Shown: positions 9,276 to 18,917 of the stretch, one piece after another
Position numbering within the stretch: position 1 is the first letter of the stretch
How the letters are laid out: each line of letters begins with the position of its first letter
Assembly (NCBI RefSeq): GCF_022647325.1
Contig: NZ_CP071405.1
Span: 2,108,001-2,172,000 of the forward strand
Direction of reading: 5' to 3'
Source: Pantoea deleyi
Lineage (GTDB): Bacteria; Pseudomonadota; Gammaproteobacteria; Enterobacterales; Enterobacteriaceae
DNA length: 64,000 nucleotides
Program-made: the position numbers and the translations under genes
The notes under the pieces: model-generated
The model's input: the letters and a program-made list of their open reading frames with translations, nothing else
The model's database searches: none
Told to the model about the DNA's origin: nothing

Positions 9276-9304
9276 CTGCGGCTGGTCTGAGGCTGACGGG
9301 GGGA

Positions 9305-10261
9305 TCAGTAACCCATGCCTTTTTTGGTTTCCAGCTCCTTCTGCGCATCAGCAGGCAGGAACAGCTTCGACTCGGTCTTGATCACTTTGGGCGGCAGCGT
9401 GCCATCTTTCTTAAACTTCTCCAGCGCATCAAACGCCGGACCCGCCATATTCGGGGTCAGCTCTACGTTGGCGTTGGCCTCACCGGCCAGCATCGCTTTA
9501 TAGATATCCGGCACTCCATCAATCGAACCGGTCAGAATATCCTTGCCCGGTTTCAGGCCCGCTTCTTTAATCGCCTGGATGGCACCGATTGCCATATCAT
9601 CGTTGTGCGCGTAAACCATGCAGATGTTTTTGCCGTTGTTCTCCGCCTTGATAAAGCTCTCCATCACCTCTTTACCCTTACTGCGGGTAAAGTCACCCGA
9701 CTGCGAACGGATCACTTTGATGTTTGGATGGTTGCTGATGGCTTCTGCAAAGCCTTTCTTACGATCGATCGCCACGCTGGCGCCCACGGTGCCCTGCAGT
9801 TCCACCACGTTACACTGCTTGTCGCCCACGGTTTTCACCAGCCAGTCGCCGATCAGCTTGCCTTCCAGCACGTTGTCCGCCGTGACCACCGCCTGGTAGA
9901 GCGATTTGTCTTTCACCACAATTGCGCGGTCCAGCAGGTAAACCGGAATTTTGGCATCTTTTGCTTCTTCCAGAACCGGTTCCCAGCCGGTCTGCACGAC
10001 CGGGGCGATAAAAATAGCATCCACGCCCTGGGCGATGAATGAGCGGACAGCCTTTATCTGGTTCTCCTGTTTCTGCTGACCATCGGCGATCTTCAGGGTA
10101 ATACCGCGTTTTTTGGCTTCGCTTTTCGCGACGTTGGTTTCCGCCGAGCGCCAGCCAGATTCAGAACCGACCTGCGAGAAGCCCACCGTCATGTCCGCAG
10201 CGAGCACTGGGCCGGTTAACGCAGCGCTGACCAGCGTGGTCAGAAGTAAACGTTTCCACAT
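9305..10261 (-). CDS. ytfQ: Periplasmic sugar-binding protein YtfQ (galactofuranose type)
   Basis: Peripla_BP_4-family receptor; E. coli YtfQ binds galactofuranose and galactose. 318 residues with a signal peptide (MWKRLLLTTL...VLA, cleavage ~21). Diagnostic stretches shared with E. coli YtfQ: TVGFSQVGSESGWR, LKIADGQQKQENQIKAV, VVELQGTVGASVAIDRKKGF and MVYAHNDDMAIGAIQ. It is first in the operon. The upstream region holds a GalR/LacI-type operator and a CRP-like site, consistent with sugar control. Substrate assignment rests on similarity only. Confidence 0.95.
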   Translation of the reverse strand: MWKRLLLTTLVSAALTGPVLAADMTVGFSQVGSESGWRSAETNVAKSEAKKRGITLKIADGQQKQENQIKAVRSFIAQGVDAIFIAPVVQTGWEPVLEEAKDAKIPVYLLDRAIVVKDKSLYQAVVTADNVLEGKLIGDWLVKTVGDKQCNVVELQGTVGASVAIDRKKGFAEAISNHPNIKVIRSQSGDFTRSKGKEVMESFIKAENNGKNICMVYAHNDDMAIGAIQAIKEAGLKPGKDILTGSIDGVPDIYKAMLAGEANANVELTPNMAGPAFDALEKFKKDGTLPPKVIKTESKLFLPADAQKELETKKGMGY

Positions 10262-10336
10262 AGTTTTTTATCCTCTGAAAGGCGATTGCTGTTTAGGGTA
10301 GAGAGCCTGCTTAGACTGGACTAAAAAAGGGTGCAT

Positions 10337-10358
10337 AATGGCGACACACTTCACAAAA
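10337..10358 (-). promoter_or_regulatory. Candidate CRP site upstream of ytfQ
   Basis: TCACA (10351-10355) with GGCGA at the other half gives a right-perfect CRP-like site. On the minus strand a candidate -10 TACCCT lies at 10300-10295 with a weak -35 near 10322, placing the site about 60 bp upstream of the start, a class I position. The promoter is inferred, not proven. Confidence 0.45.
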
Positions 10359-10380
10359 CAGAGCAATTTAAAGGAGTTAC

Positions 10381-10452
10381 GTGCAGCAGGAGCGCTTCGT
10401 TGAGGGCATAGCTATGGATAAAACGGCTGAATTTCGCTACCGTGGCCGTTAA
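10381..10452 (+). CDS. Candidate 23-codon small ORF upstream of cnu (doubtful)
   Basis: A GTG start at 10381 follows a good ribosome site (AAAGGAG, 5-6 nt spacer) and runs 23 codons to TAA (VQQERFVEGIAMDK...). The product is polar with no recognised family. It lies divergently in the 687-bp region between ytfQ and cnu. A second 21-codon ORF (ATG 10479) follows but overlaps an inverted repeat. Either could be chance. E. coli has blr next to cnu; no Blr-like hydrophobic peptide is visible here. Confidence 0.2.
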   Translation: MQQERFVEGIAMDKTAEFRYRGR

Positions 10453-10490
10453 ATAATTGTAATAAACAGAGGCGCTTATGTTTCCAGCCA

Positions 10491-10506
10491 CTGGAAACGA
10501 TTACAG
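10491..10506. promoter_or_regulatory. GalR/LacI-family operator-like palindrome
   Basis: CTGGAAACGATTACAG fits the TGnAAnCGnTTnCA pattern of GalR/GalS and relatives (E. coli gal external operator: GTGTAAACGATTCCAC, recalled). It lies 230 bp upstream of ytfQ. It also overlaps an 8-bp inverted repeat, GTTTCCAG-CCA-CTGGAAAC (10480-10498). Confidence 0.5.
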
Positions 10507-10883
10507 ACAGGCGTACAAAATGGGTTATAGGCTTTGCGATTAACAAAAAACAGGTTTTGTGACTGCCCGCACACTCCCCCGCCAGGCCCGCCTCCGGCGC
10601 GAAACGTTTCTCTGACAACCAGGGTTATCTGACTAACCGCATCTGCAGGAAAACGCGGAAAAGAGGAGGCTGATTTACTGAAAAGTGTGAAATAATCGAA
10701 AAGAGTATTTTACATCACATTTTAACGCTTTGTTTATCTGGTATGATTTTCGAGTTTTATTCTGCAGACCCAGGTTCAGACGCAGACTCAGCGGCATCCG
10801 CTCCGGTAAAATACAGGATAGGCCCTTTTGCTGACCGATACGGTGCTTTTGTCTGATTTTAACCTTTTTTAACGCCTGCGATC

Positions 10884-10911
10884 TGGACAGCTTAAGCCTG
10901 CCCCCTATACT
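10884..10911 (+). promoter_or_regulatory. Predicted promoter of cnu
   Basis: -35 TGGACA (10884-10889), 16-bp spacer and -10 TATACT (10906-10911, within CTATACT). It lies 38 bp upstream of the chosen cnu start. The remaining upstream sequence back to ytfQ is AT-rich and shows no convincing gene. Confidence 0.6.
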
Positions 10912-10948
10912 GAGCACTCCTTTGTTACTTCTATCTGTTATGGCAATG

Positions 10949-11164
10949 ATGACTGCGCACGATTACCTGCTTAAATTCCGCAAAGTAAATAATTCAGACA
11001 GTCTGGAAAAACTTTTTGATCACCTCAACTACTCCCTGACTAATGATATGGACATCATCAATATGTACCGGGCGGCCGATCACCGACGCGCTGAGCTGGC
11101 CTCAGGCGGACGGCTGTACGATCTGGGCTGTGTGCCGAAAACAGTGTGGCGCTACGTGGTGTGA
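10949..11164 (+). CDS. cnu: Hha-family nucleoid co-regulator Cnu (YdgT)
   Basis: Small Hha/YmoA-family protein that binds H-NS and StpA and modulates silencing of horizontally acquired genes; E. coli Cnu also binds oriC. The 71-residue product ([15 protein letters not shown]...SGGRLYDLG...) matches E. coli Cnu over its whole length, including [14 protein letters not shown]. In-frame ATGs at 10940 and 10946 are alternatives; 10949 was chosen to match the family length. Followed by ydgK and rsxA as in E. coli, so this marks the start of conserved gene order. Confidence 0.93.
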   Translation: MTAHDYLLKFRKVNNSDSLEKLFDHLNYSLTNDMDIINMYRAADHRRAELASGGRLYDLGCVPKTVWRYVV

Positions 11165-11274
11165 TGTCTGGTTGATTTTTCGCTGTTTTACCCTCGGTTC
11201 CTGTCCGGATGGGCGCGCCTCTCTGGACATGTTATTCTGCTGCGCTTCGACTCCCCGAGACAGGAATAACTACG

Positions 11275-11718
11275 ATGAATGAACAGGTTGCTGCGCCGCG
11301 TATTGGTGGCTGGCTTCTGCTGCCGCTGGCCTGGCTGATAATGACCCTGTTAACCACCGTTCTGGTGCTGGCGATGTATCTGACCCCCCTGTTTAATCCG
11401 GACTGGCGTGTGGCGCTCTTTTCCCACGGCAGCACGCTGCTCTCTTACTGGGCCATTTCTCTGCTCACCGCCGTCGCCGTCTGGGCGTACAGCCTCTGGA
11501 TCAGCTGGCTGTTCTTCAGACGTTCGCGTCGTCTGCCGCGCCACTATCTGCTCTGGCTGCTGATAACCGTCCTGCTGGCACTGAAAACGTTTGCCTTTAC
11601 GCCGGTGGCCGATGGCCGCGCCCTCCAGACATTGCTGCTGTCGCTGCTTGCCGCGGCGGTATTTGCGCCCTATTTCAAGCGGTCGGCACGGGTAAAAGCG
11701 ACCTTTATTGCGCCCTAA
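11275..11718 (+). CDS. ydgK: Inner-membrane protein YdgK (DUF2569-like)
   Basis: 147-residue multi-pass membrane protein of unknown function. It begins MNEQVAAPRIGGWLLLPLAWL, with the APRIGGWL-type opening typical of DUF2569, followed by about four hydrophobic segments (~12-35, 55-80, 95-112, 118-133). The start at 11275 was chosen over an upstream in-frame extension because AGGAA precedes it. Its position between cnu and rsxA is the same as in E. coli, which supports the name. Confidence 0.85.
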   Translation: MNEQVAAPRIGGWLLLPLAWLIMTLLTTVLVLAMYLTPLFNPDWRVALFSHGSTLLSYWAISLLTAVAVWAYSLWISWLFFRRSRRLPRHYLLWLLITVLLALKTFAFTPVADGRALQTLLLSLLAAAVFAPYFKRSARVKATFIAP

Positions 11719-11841
11719 CGTCGTGAGTTATGTCAGGAATTTAATTCTGAGTGCGGTCTGCTGCTCTGCGGATGGCGCGGGTGTTGAGATACGCCGCGCT
11801 ATCCACGATAATAAGCCGCTTTCTGGCTCCCAGGCGAAAAA

Positions 11842-12423
11842 ATGACCGATTATCTGCTTCTCTTTATTGGCACCGTGCTGGTGAATAACTTCGTATTAGT
11901 GAAGTTTCTCGGCCTGTGTCCTTTTATGGGCGTTTCCAAAAAACTGGAAACGGCGATTGGCATGGGCCTCGCCACGACATTTGTGATTACCCTGGCCTCT
12001 ATCTGTGCCTGGCTGGTCAATCACCTGATCCTGCTGCCGCTGGACCTGGTCTACCTGCGTACCATGGCCTATATCCTGGTCATCGCCGTCGTTGTGCAGT
12101 TCACCGAGATGGTGGTGCGTAAAACCAGCCCGTCGCTCTATCGCCTGCTGGGTATCTTCCTGCCGCTGATCACCACTAACTGCGCGGTACTGGGCGTGCC
12201 CCTGCTGAGCGTCAACCTGAACCACACGTTCCTCCAGGCGGCCCTCTACGGTTTTAGTGCCTCGATTGGCTTCTCGCTGGTCATGGTGCTGTTCGCCGGT
12301 ATGCGCGAACGCCTGGTGCTGGCCAATGTGCCTGCGCCATTTAAAGGCAACTCCATCGCCCTGATCACCGCGGGCCTGATGGCGCTGGCGTTTATGGGCT
12401 TCAGCGGGCTGGTGAAATTCTGA
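11842..12423 (+). CDS. rsxA: Rsx electron-transport complex subunit RsxA
   Basis: Membrane subunit of the Rsx (Rnf-type) complex, which in E. coli keeps the SoxR iron-sulfur cluster reduced and so switches off the superoxide response. 193 residues, about six TM helices, with the conserved [20 protein letters not shown] near the N-terminus and [16 protein letters not shown] mid-protein. It is first in rsxABCDGE; rsxB follows with an overlap. Near-identical to E. coli RsxA. Confidence 0.97.
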   Translation: MTDYLLLFIGTVLVNNFVLVKFLGLCPFMGVSKKLETAIGMGLATTFVITLASICAWLVNHLILLPLDLVYLRTMAYILVIAVVVQFTEMVVRKTSPSLYRLLGIFLPLITTNCAVLGVPLLSVNLNHTFLQAALYGFSASIGFSLVMVLFAGMRERLVLANVPAPFKGNSIALITAGLMALAFMGFSGLVKF

Positions 12424-13001
12424 TGACCGCGATCTGGATTGCTGTTGCCGTATTGAGTGCGCTGAGCCTGGTGTTCGGTGCCCTGCTGGGTTACGCCTCG
12501 CGCCGCTTCGAAGTGGAAGAAGATCCCATCGTCGAGCAGATTGATGCCATTCTGCCACAGAGCCAGTGTGGCCAGTGCGGCTATCCGGGCTGCCGTCCCT
12601 ATGCGGATGCGGTCGGCAACAACGGTGAGGCGATCAATAAATGCGCGCCGGGCGGGGAGCAGACCATGCTCAAGCTGGCCGCGCTGCTGAACGTTGAGCC
12701 GCAGCCGATTGATGGCGATGAGGCGGCGAAAGAGCCGGTGCGCACCGTGGCCTTTATCGACGAAGCCAACTGTATCGGCTGCACCAAATGTATTCAGGCC
12801 TGCCCGGTGGATGCGATTGTCGGCGCAACCCGCGCCATGCACACCGTGCTGAGCGACGTCTGCACCGGCTGCGATCTCTGTGTCGCCCCCTGCCCGACTG
12901 ACTGTATTGAAATGCGTCCGGTTGCCACCACACCAGCCAACTGGAAGTGGGATTTGAATACCATTCCTGTACGGGTGATCCCGGTAGAAACTCATGCTTA
13001 A
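12423..13001 (+). CDS. rsxB: Rsx complex iron-sulfur subunit RsxB
   Basis: Ferredoxin-like subunit carrying electrons within the Rsx complex. 192 residues: an N-terminal membrane anchor (~5-25), an RnfB-type cluster region [18 protein letters not shown] with a later CAPGG, and two [4Fe-4S] motifs, [16 protein letters not shown] (~115) and [16 protein letters not shown] (~145). It starts at 12423, overlapping the rsxA stop as TGATG, so the two are translationally coupled. Confidence 0.96.
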   Translation: MTAIWIAVAVLSALSLVFGALLGYASRRFEVEEDPIVEQIDAILPQSQCGQCGYPGCRPYADAVGNNGEAINKCAPGGEQTMLKLAALLNVEPQPIDGDEAAKEPVRTVAFIDEANCIGCTKCIQACPVDAIVGATRAMHTVLSDVCTGCDLCVAPCPTDCIEMRPVATTPANWKWDLNTIPVRVIPVETHA

Positions 13002-15708
13002 TCTGTTTAACTTCCTGAAAAAAGAGAAGGTCTGGGATTTCGAGGGCGGCATCCATCCGCCCGAAATGAAAACCCAGTCTAACGGCACGCCGCTCAGCGA
13101 ACTGCCTTTGCCGCACCGTTTTATTATTCCGCTCAAACAGCATATCGGACACGAAGGCGAGATCTGCGTGGCACCCGGTGACAGGGTGCTGCGCGGCCAG
13201 CCGCTGACCTTTGGTACGGGCCGTATGCTGCCCGTCCATGCACCCACGTCCGGCGTCATTGAGGCGATCGGTCAGCATATGACCGCCCATCCGTCGGGCC
13301 TGTCAGAACTCTGTGTTTTCCTGACACCCGATGGTGAAGATCGCTGGATACCGCGCGATCCTCTGCCGGACTACCGCCAGCATCCCCGCGCCGACATCGT
13401 GCAGCGTATTCACGATGCGGGCGTGGCCGGTCTGGGCGGTGCGGGCTTCCCGACCGCCACCAAACTCAAAGGCGGCCTGCGCGGGGTCAGCACCCTGATT
13501 ATCAACGCGGCGGAGTGCGAACCTTACATCACCGCCGACGATCGCCTGATGCAGGATTACGCCGCCGAGGTGCTGGAGGGCAGCCGCATTCTCGCCTGGG
13601 TGCTGCAGGCTGAGCGGGTGCTGATCGGTATCGAGGATAATAAACCGGAAGCGATTGCCGCGCTGAAGCAGGCGCTGGGCAGCGATCGCGATCTGCAGAT
13701 TCGGGTCATCCCGACAAAATACCCCTCCGGCGGTGCCAAGCAGCTGACCCGTATCCTGACCGGCAAGGAAGTGCCGCACGGCGGACGCTCGACCGATATC
13801 GGCGTGCTGATGCAGAACGTCGGCACGGCCTGGGCCGTGAAGCGCGCGATCGTCAACGGCGAACCGATTACCGAACGCGTGGTGACGCTGACCGGCGAAG
13901 CGATCGCCCAGCCGCGAAACGTCTGGAGCCGTCTGGGGACGCCGATCAGTCATCTGCTGCACCATGTCGGCTTTACCCCGTCGTCCCGTCAGATGGTGAT
14001 CATGGGCGGCCCGCTGATGGGCTTCACCCTGCCATCGCTGGATGTGCCGGTGGTGAAGATCACCAACTGTATCCTTGCGCCATCCGCCACTGAGATGGGG
14101 AACAACGACGACGAGCAGTCCTGCATTCGCTGTTCAGCCTGTGCGGACGCCTGCCCGGCCAAACTGCTGCCGCAGCAGCTCTACTGGTACAGCCAGGGCG
14201 GCGATCACGATAAAGCCCGCGCGCACCATATCGATGACTGCATCGAATGCGGTGCCTGCGCCTATGTCTGCCCGAGTAACATTCCGCTGGTGCAATATTA
14301 CCGTCAGGAAAAGGCCGAACTGCGCGCCATCGATCTGGAAGCAAAACGTACGCTGGAAGCGAAAGCGCGCTTTGAAGCCCGTCAGGCTCGACTGGAGCGC
14401 GAAAAACTGGCGCGCGAAGCCCGTCATGAAGAGGCGAAGCAGCGGGTCGCCCGCTCCGACAATGGTGAACTGGCCGCCGCCAAAGCACGGGTGAAAGCCC
14501 GTCAGGCGACCGAACCGGATGAAGCCACGCTGGAAGCGCAGCGCGAGGCTCGTCATGCCCAGGCGCGTCTGCGTCAGGCCGAGGCGCAGGCTGAAACCCA
14601 GCCGGTGACCCGACAGTCGGTCGATCCGCGTAAAGCCGCGGTTGAGGCCGCCATTGCCCGCGCAAAAGCGAAGAAAACCACCGAGAAGCCGGCAGAAGCC
14701 GCACCAGCTCCTGCTGCTGCGCCGGCTGCCGCTGCCGATCCGCGTAAAGCCGCCGTCGAGGCCGCTATCGCCCGCGCCAAAGCGAAGAAGGCTGCACAGG
14801 CCCAGGGCGCTGAGGCCGCACCGGCCGCTGACAACGCTGCTGCGCCGGATGCCGCCATCGATCCGCGTAAGGCCGCCGTCGAGGCTGCTATCGCCCGCGC
14901 GAAAGCGAAGAAGGCTGCGCAGGCCGAGGACGCTGAGGCCGCACCGGTCGCTGACCGCGCTGCTGCACCGGACGCCACTGTCGATCCGCGTAAGGCCGCC
15001 GTCGAGGCCGCTATCGCCCGCGCGAAAGCGAAGAAGGCCGCGCAGGCCCAGGGCGCTGAGGCCGCACCAGCCGCTGACAACGCTGCTGCGCCGGATGCCA
15101 CTGTCGATCCGCGTAAGGCCGCCGTTGAGGCCGCTATCGCCCGCGCCAGAGCGAAGAAGGCTGCACAGGCCCAGGGCGCTGAGGCGGCACCGTCCACCGA
15201 TAGCGCAGCCGAAGTCGCTTCGGATGCCGACAGCGCCGCCGCGCCGGACACCGAAACCGATCCGCGTAAGGCAGCTATCCAGGCCGCCATCGCCCGCGCC
15301 AGAGCGAAGAAAGCTGCGCAGGCCGAGGGCGCTGAGGCGGCACCGTCCACCGATAGCGCAGCCGAAGTCGCTTCGGATGCCGACAGCGCCGCTGCGCCGG
15401 ACGCCGAAACCGATCCGCGTAAGGCCGCTATCCAGGCCGCCATCGCCCGCGCCAGAGCGAAGAAAGCCGCGCAGGCGGAAAGTGACGCGGATGCCGCCTC
15501 ACGCGATGCCGCTGCCCTGGCGACCGCCGCGCATTTTGCGGTGGAAAACGCCGGGCAGGCTCAGGAGCAGGCCAACAACGCGAATGCTGAACCGGAACAG
15601 GCACCTGAACTGAATCAACCCGACGATGCGCGTAAAGCTGCAATTGCTGCCGCCATCGCCCGTGCCAAAGCGCGTAAAGCGCAGTCGTCTACGACGCTTG
15701 AGGATTAA
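12994..15708 (+). CDS. rsxC: Rsx complex subunit RsxC with extended Ala/Lys-rich repeat tail
   Basis: NADH/FMN-binding RnfC-type subunit of the Rsx complex. The core (~1-440) carries the [16 protein letters not shown] motif (~145-160) and two [4Fe-4S] sites, [17 protein letters not shown] (~376) and [14 protein letters not shown] (~415). After a charged coiled-coil stretch, residues ~543-895 are repeats opening [18 protein letters not shown], eight units in total, giving 904 residues; E. coli RsxC is ~740. The gene starts inside the end of rsxB. The repeat tail is long and low-complexity, so copy number could vary between strains or be misassembled. Confidence 0.96.
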   Translation: MLNLFNFLKKEKVWDFEGGIHPPEMKTQSNGTPLSELPLPHRFIIPLKQHIGHEGEICVAPGDRVLRGQPLTFGTGRMLPVHAPTSGVIEAIGQHMTAHPSGLSELCVFLTPDGEDRWIPRDPLPDYRQHPRADIVQRIHDAGVAGLGGAGFPTATKLKGGLRGVSTLIINAAECEPYITADDRLMQDYAAEVLEGSRILAWVLQAERVLIGIEDNKPEAIAALKQALGSDRDLQIRVIPTKYPSGGAKQLTRILTGKEVPHGGRSTDIGVLMQNVGTAWAVKRAIVNGEPITERVVTLTGEAIAQPRNVWSRLGTPISHLLHHVGFTPSSRQMVIMGGPLMGFTLPSLDVPVVKITNCILAPSATEMGNNDDEQSCIRCSACADACPAKLLPQQLYWYSQGGDHDKARAHHIDDCIECGACAYVCPSNIPLVQYYRQEKAELRAIDLEAKRTLEAKARFEARQARLEREKLAREARHEEAKQRVARSDNGELAAAKARVKARQATEPDEATLEAQREARHAQARLRQAEAQAETQPVTRQSVDPRKAAVEAAIARAKAKKTTEKPAEAAPAPAAAPAAAADPRKAAVEAAIARAKAKKAAQAQGAEAAPAADNAAAPDAAIDPRKAAVEAAIARAKAKKAAQAEDAEAAPVADRAAAPDATVDPRKAAVEAAIARAKAKKAAQAQGAEAAPAADNAAAPDATVDPRKAAVEAAIARARAKKAAQAQGAEAAPSTDSAAEVASDADSAAAPDTETDPRKAAIQAAIARARAKKAAQAEGAEAAPSTDSAAEVASDADSAAAPDAETDPRKAAIQAAIARARAKKAAQAESDADAASRDAAALATAAHFAVENAGQAQEQANNANAEPEQAPELNQPDDARKAAIAAAIARAKARKAQSSTTLED
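14623..15699 (+). repeat. In-frame tandem repeats in the rsxC 3' region
   Basis: Units opening GATCCGCGTAAAGCC start at 14623, 14737, 14860, 14983, 15106, 15259 and 15412, with a degenerate eighth at about 15622. The period is exactly 123 bp for three steps, then 153 bp for two steps, where an extra [13 protein letters not shown] segment was added. The near-identity of neighbouring units indicates recent duplication. Confidence 0.9.
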
Positions 15709-16767
15709 ATGGCTTTTCGTATCGCAAGTTCTCCCTATACCCATAACCGCCGCAGCACCGGCAATATCATGCTGCTGGTGGTGCTGGCTGCGGTGCCGGG
15801 TTTCGCTGCACAGTGCTATTTCTTTGGCTACGGCACCTTTATCCAGGTCATTCTGGCGACGCTGACCGCCTGGCTGACCGAGGCGGCCATTCTGCGACTG
15901 CGCAAAGCCCCCATTGTTCCTGTGCTGGCGGACAACTCGGCTCTGCTGACGGCTGTTCTGATCGGCATCAGCCTGCCTCCCCTGGCCCCCTGGTGGCTGG
16001 TCGTCGTCGGCACCCTGTTTGCGGTGGTGATAGCGAAACAGCTCTATGGCGGCCTGGGCCAGAACCCGTTTAATCCGGCGATGGTCGGCTATGTGGTGCT
16101 GCTCATCTCCTTCCCGGTGCAGATGACCAGCTGGCTTCCGCCTGACACGCTGCAGGCCATCCGGCCTACGCTGATGGATACGCTGAGCATGGTGTTCCAC
16201 GGCCACACGCTGGCGGGCGAAACCATGCAGCAGCTGCAGCTGGGCGTCGATGGCGTCAGTCAGGCCACACCGCTCGATACCTTTAAAACCGGCCTGCGCG
16301 CCGGACACAGTGCCGAACATCTGCTGGCGCAGCCGATCTACAGCGGCGTGCTGGCGGGCCTGGGCTGGCAGTGGGTTAACGTGGGTTATCTGGCCGGTGG
16401 CCTGTTCCTGCTGTGGAAAAAGGCGATTCGCTGGCATATCCCTGTGGCCATGCTGCTGTCGCTGGCCTGCTGTGCCGTGCTGGGCTGGATCTTCTCTCCC
16501 GGCTCGCTCAACAGCCCGCTGATTCACCTTTTCTCGGGCGCGACCATGCTGGGGGCGTTCTTCATCGCCACCGATCCGGTCACTGCCTCGACCACCAATC
16601 GCGGACGTCTGCTCTACGGCGCGCTGATTGGCCTGCTGGTCTGGCTGATCCGCAGCTTCGGCGGTTACCCCGATGGCGTCGCCTTTGCCGTGCTGCTGGC
16701 AAACATCTGCGTGCCGCTGATTGACTACTACACCCAGCCGCGCGTTTACGGCCATCAGAAGGATTAA
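15709..16767 (+). CDS. rsxD: Rsx complex membrane subunit RsxD
   Basis: Multi-pass inner-membrane flavoprotein of the Rsx complex. 352 residues, about nine to ten TM segments. The [14 protein letters not shown] stretch (~182-195) holds the Thr expected to carry covalent FMN, and [18 protein letters not shown] and [18 protein letters not shown] are conserved family segments. It directly follows the rsxC stop with no gap. Confidence 0.96.
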   Translation: MAFRIASSPYTHNRRSTGNIMLLVVLAAVPGFAAQCYFFGYGTFIQVILATLTAWLTEAAILRLRKAPIVPVLADNSALLTAVLIGISLPPLAPWWLVVVGTLFAVVIAKQLYGGLGQNPFNPAMVGYVVLLISFPVQMTSWLPPDTLQAIRPTLMDTLSMVFHGHTLAGETMQQLQLGVDGVSQATPLDTFKTGLRAGHSAEHLLAQPIYSGVLAGLGWQWVNVGYLAGGLFLLWKKAIRWHIPVAMLLSLACCAVLGWIFSPGSLNSPLIHLFSGATMLGAFFIATDPVTASTTNRGRLLYGALIGLLVWLIRSFGGYPDGVAFAVLLANICVPLIDYYTQPRVYGHQKD

Positions 16768-16770
16768 GCG

Positions 16771-17403
16771 ATGCTGGAGACGATTCGCAAAAACGGGGTA
16801 ACGCTGGCGGTTTTCGCGGCGATTACCACCGCCGCCACTGCCGTGGTGAACACGGTGACGAAACCGACCGTGGAACATCAGACCCTGCTGCAGCAGAAAA
16901 ACCTGCTGGACCAGGTGGTGCCGACCGGAATGTATGACAACAACATCCAGCAGGATTGTTACGTTGTCACGGATAGTGCACTGGGCAACGGCGCGCCGCA
17001 CCACCTCTTTGTGGCGCGCAAAGGCGGCCAGCCGGTTGCGGCGGCGCTGGAGACGACCGCGCCCGACGGCTATTCGGGTGCCATACAGATGCTGGTCGGT
17101 GCCGATTTCCAGGGTAAAGTGCTGGGCGTACGGGTCATCGAACACCATGAAACGCCGGGGCTGGGTGACAAGATTGAGCTGCGCATCTCCGACTGGATCA
17201 ACAGTTTCAACGGAAAAGTGGTTCAGGGTCCGTCAGACAAGGCATTTGCCGTTAAAAAAGATGGTGGCGAATTTGACCAGTTTACCGGTGCTACTATTAC
17301 CCCACGCGCGGTGGTGAATGCGACGAAACGCACCGCGCTGTTGATGAAAACCCTTCCGGAGAGACTCTCTTCGTTACCGGTCTGTGGAGACGCAAATGAG
17401 TGA
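16771..17403 (+). CDS. rsxG: Rsx complex FMN-binding subunit RsxG
   Basis: Periplasm-facing FMN-binding subunit. 210 residues: one N-terminal TM helix (~8-28), then an FMN_bind domain with [12 protein letters not shown] (~125) and the covalent-FMN threonine motif [12 protein letters not shown] (~170-181). It starts 3 nt after the rsxD stop and its end overlaps rsxE. Confidence 0.96.
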   Translation: MLETIRKNGVTLAVFAAITTAATAVVNTVTKPTVEHQTLLQQKNLLDQVVPTGMYDNNIQQDCYVVTDSALGNGAPHHLFVARKGGQPVAAALETTAPDGYSGAIQMLVGADFQGKVLGVRVIEHHETPGLGDKIELRISDWINSFNGKVVQGPSDKAFAVKKDGGEFDQFTGATITPRAVVNATKRTALLMKTLPERLSSLPVCGDANE

Positions 17404-18100
17404 AGCAAAAAGTCTGCTGGTCGGCGGATTGTGGAAAAATAACTCGGCGCTGGTGCAGTTACTGGGCCTCTGCCCGCTGCTGGCGGTCACCGCCACCGCC
17501 ACCAACGCACTGGGTTTGGGCCTGGCGACCACGCTGGTGCTGACCCTGACCAACAGTTTTATCTCCGCTTCCCGGCGCTGGGTGCCTTCGGAAATCCGTA
17601 TCCCGATCTACGTGATGATCATCGCCTCGGTGGTGAGCTGCGTACAGATGCTGATCAACGCCTACGCTTATGGCCTCTATCAGTCGCTGGGGATCTTTAT
17701 CCCGCTGATTGTCACCAACTGTATCGTGGTTGGCCGTGCGGAAGCCGTCGCCTCGAAAAGCTCGATTCCGCTGGCAGCGCTGGATGGCTTTGCCATCGGC
17801 ATGGGGGCAACCTGCGCCATGGTGGTTCTGGGCTCCCTGCGTGAGATTATCGGCAGCGGCACGCTGTTTAACGGGGCCGATCAGCTGCTTGGCCCGTGGG
17901 CGAAATCGCTGCGTATCGAAGTGGTGCATTTCGACTCGCCGATGCTGCTCGCCATGCTGCCGCCGGGCGCTTTTATCGGTCTCGGCATGATGCTGGCGGG
18001 TAAATACCTGATCGATCAGAAGATGAAACAGCGGGCTGCCCTGCGGGCGCAGGCGGCGGAGCGCGCGGCCCCCCAGAATGCCGTCGGGAAAGCCGTGTGA
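17396..18100 (+). CDS. rsxE: Rsx complex subunit RsxE
   Basis: Membrane subunit homologous to RsxA, last in the complex operon. 234 residues, about six TM helices, with [21 protein letters not shown] at the N-terminus and [20 protein letters not shown] mid-protein. The ATG at 17396 lies within the end of rsxG; a GTG four codons upstream was rejected on similarity to E. coli RsxE. The tail (from ~212) is Ala/Arg-rich and variable. Confidence 0.95.
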   Translation: MSEAKSLLVGGLWKNNSALVQLLGLCPLLAVTATATNALGLGLATTLVLTLTNSFISASRRWVPSEIRIPIYVMIIASVVSCVQMLINAYAYGLYQSLGIFIPLIVTNCIVVGRAEAVASKSSIPLAALDGFAIGMGATCAMVVLGSLREIIGSGTLFNGADQLLGPWAKSLRIEVVHFDSPMLLAMLPPGAFIGLGMMLAGKYLIDQKMKQRAALRAQAAERAAPQNAVGKAV

Positions 18101-18729
18101 ACCAGACCAAACGCACTGAAATCCTTCGCCGGCTGCAGCAGAACAATCCGCACCCGACCACCGAGCTCTCTTTCAGCTCACCCTTTGAGTTGCTCATCGC
18201 GGTGCTGCTCTCGGCGCAGGCAACCGATGTCAGCGTCAACAAGGCCACCGCGAAGCTCTATCCGGTGGCGAATACCCCTGCCGCGATGCTGGCGCTGGGC
18301 GTGGAAGGCGTTAAGTCCTACATCAAAACCATCGGCCTGTTTAACAGCAAAGCGGAGAATGTCATCCGGACCTGCCGCATTCTGCTTGAGCAGCACAACG
18401 GTGAGGTGCCCGAAGATCGTGCCGCGCTGGAGGCGCTGCCGGGGGTGGGTCGCAAGACCGCTAACGTGGTGCTAAATACCGCCTTTGGCTGGCCGACGAT
18501 TGCCGTCGATACCCATATCTTCCGCGTCAGTAACCGCACGAAGTTTGCGCCGGGCAGGAACGTTGAAGAGGTGGAGCAGAAGCTGCTGAAGGTGGTGCCT
18601 GCGGCCTATAAGGTTGACTGTCACCACTGGCTGATCCTGCACGGTCGCTACACCTGCGTGGCGCGCAAGCCCCGCTGCGGCTCATGCCTGATCGAAGATC
18701 TCTGCGAGTTTCCTGACAAAACCGAGTAA
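18097..18729 (+). CDS. nth: Endonuclease III (DNA glycosylase/AP lyase) Nth
   Basis: Removes oxidised pyrimidines and cleaves the abasic site by beta-elimination in base excision repair. 210 residues. The helix-hairpin-helix [13 protein letters not shown] carries the catalytic Lys (~120), [12 protein letters not shown] carries the catalytic Asp (~138), and the C-terminal [4Fe-4S] site is C-x6-C-x2-C-x5-C ([17 protein letters not shown]). The GTG start at 18097 overlaps the rsxE stop (GTGA), so nth is translated with the rsx operon, as in E. coli. Confidence 0.97.
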   Translation: MNQTKRTEILRRLQQNNPHPTTELSFSSPFELLIAVLLSAQATDVSVNKATAKLYPVANTPAAMLALGVEGVKSYIKTIGLFNSKAENVIRTCRILLEQHNGEVPEDRAALEALPGVGRKTANVVLNTAFGWPTIAVDTHIFRVSNRTKFAPGRNVEEVEQKLLKVVPAAYKVDCHHWLILHGRYTCVARKPRCGSCLIEDLCEFPDKTE

Positions 18730-18743
18730 CTGCCCCGATCTTA

Positions 18744-18764
18744 AACCCGCTTCGGCGGGTTTTT
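18744..18764 (+). terminator. Intrinsic terminator after nth
   Basis: AACCCGC-TTCG-GCGGGTT followed by a T-run, a UUCG-capped stem. It begins 14 nt after the nth stop codon and ends the rsx-nth transcript. Confidence 0.9.
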
Positions 18765-18917
18765 GCTTTGCTGCCCCGCCTTTGCCCCAGCCGGTTTACC
18801 CCGCCGTCGCATCATCCTGAAAAACAACACAGTTTATCGGGTTGTTACATGGATGGCGATAATGGAAAATCGCCGCCCCTGATTATAAGAAAAAGTTATG
18901 CCACAGTGAGTAATGTC

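Noticed and set aside
10672..10917. 80-codon minus-strand ORF between ytfQ and cnu, and a possible blr gene
   Set aside because: The ORF lacks a ribosome site and covers the cnu promoter. No hydrophobic Blr-like peptide is visible on the plus strand.
14574..15443. 289-codon minus-strand Ala-rich repeat ORF
   Set aside because: Mirror image of the rsxC repeats; repeats keep antisense frames open.
15499..17148. Long 549-codon minus-strand ORF
   Set aside because: It is antisense to rsxC, rsxD and rsxG, which have clear protein families. Its product is His/Arg/Gln-rich with no family, typical of GC-rich antisense frames.
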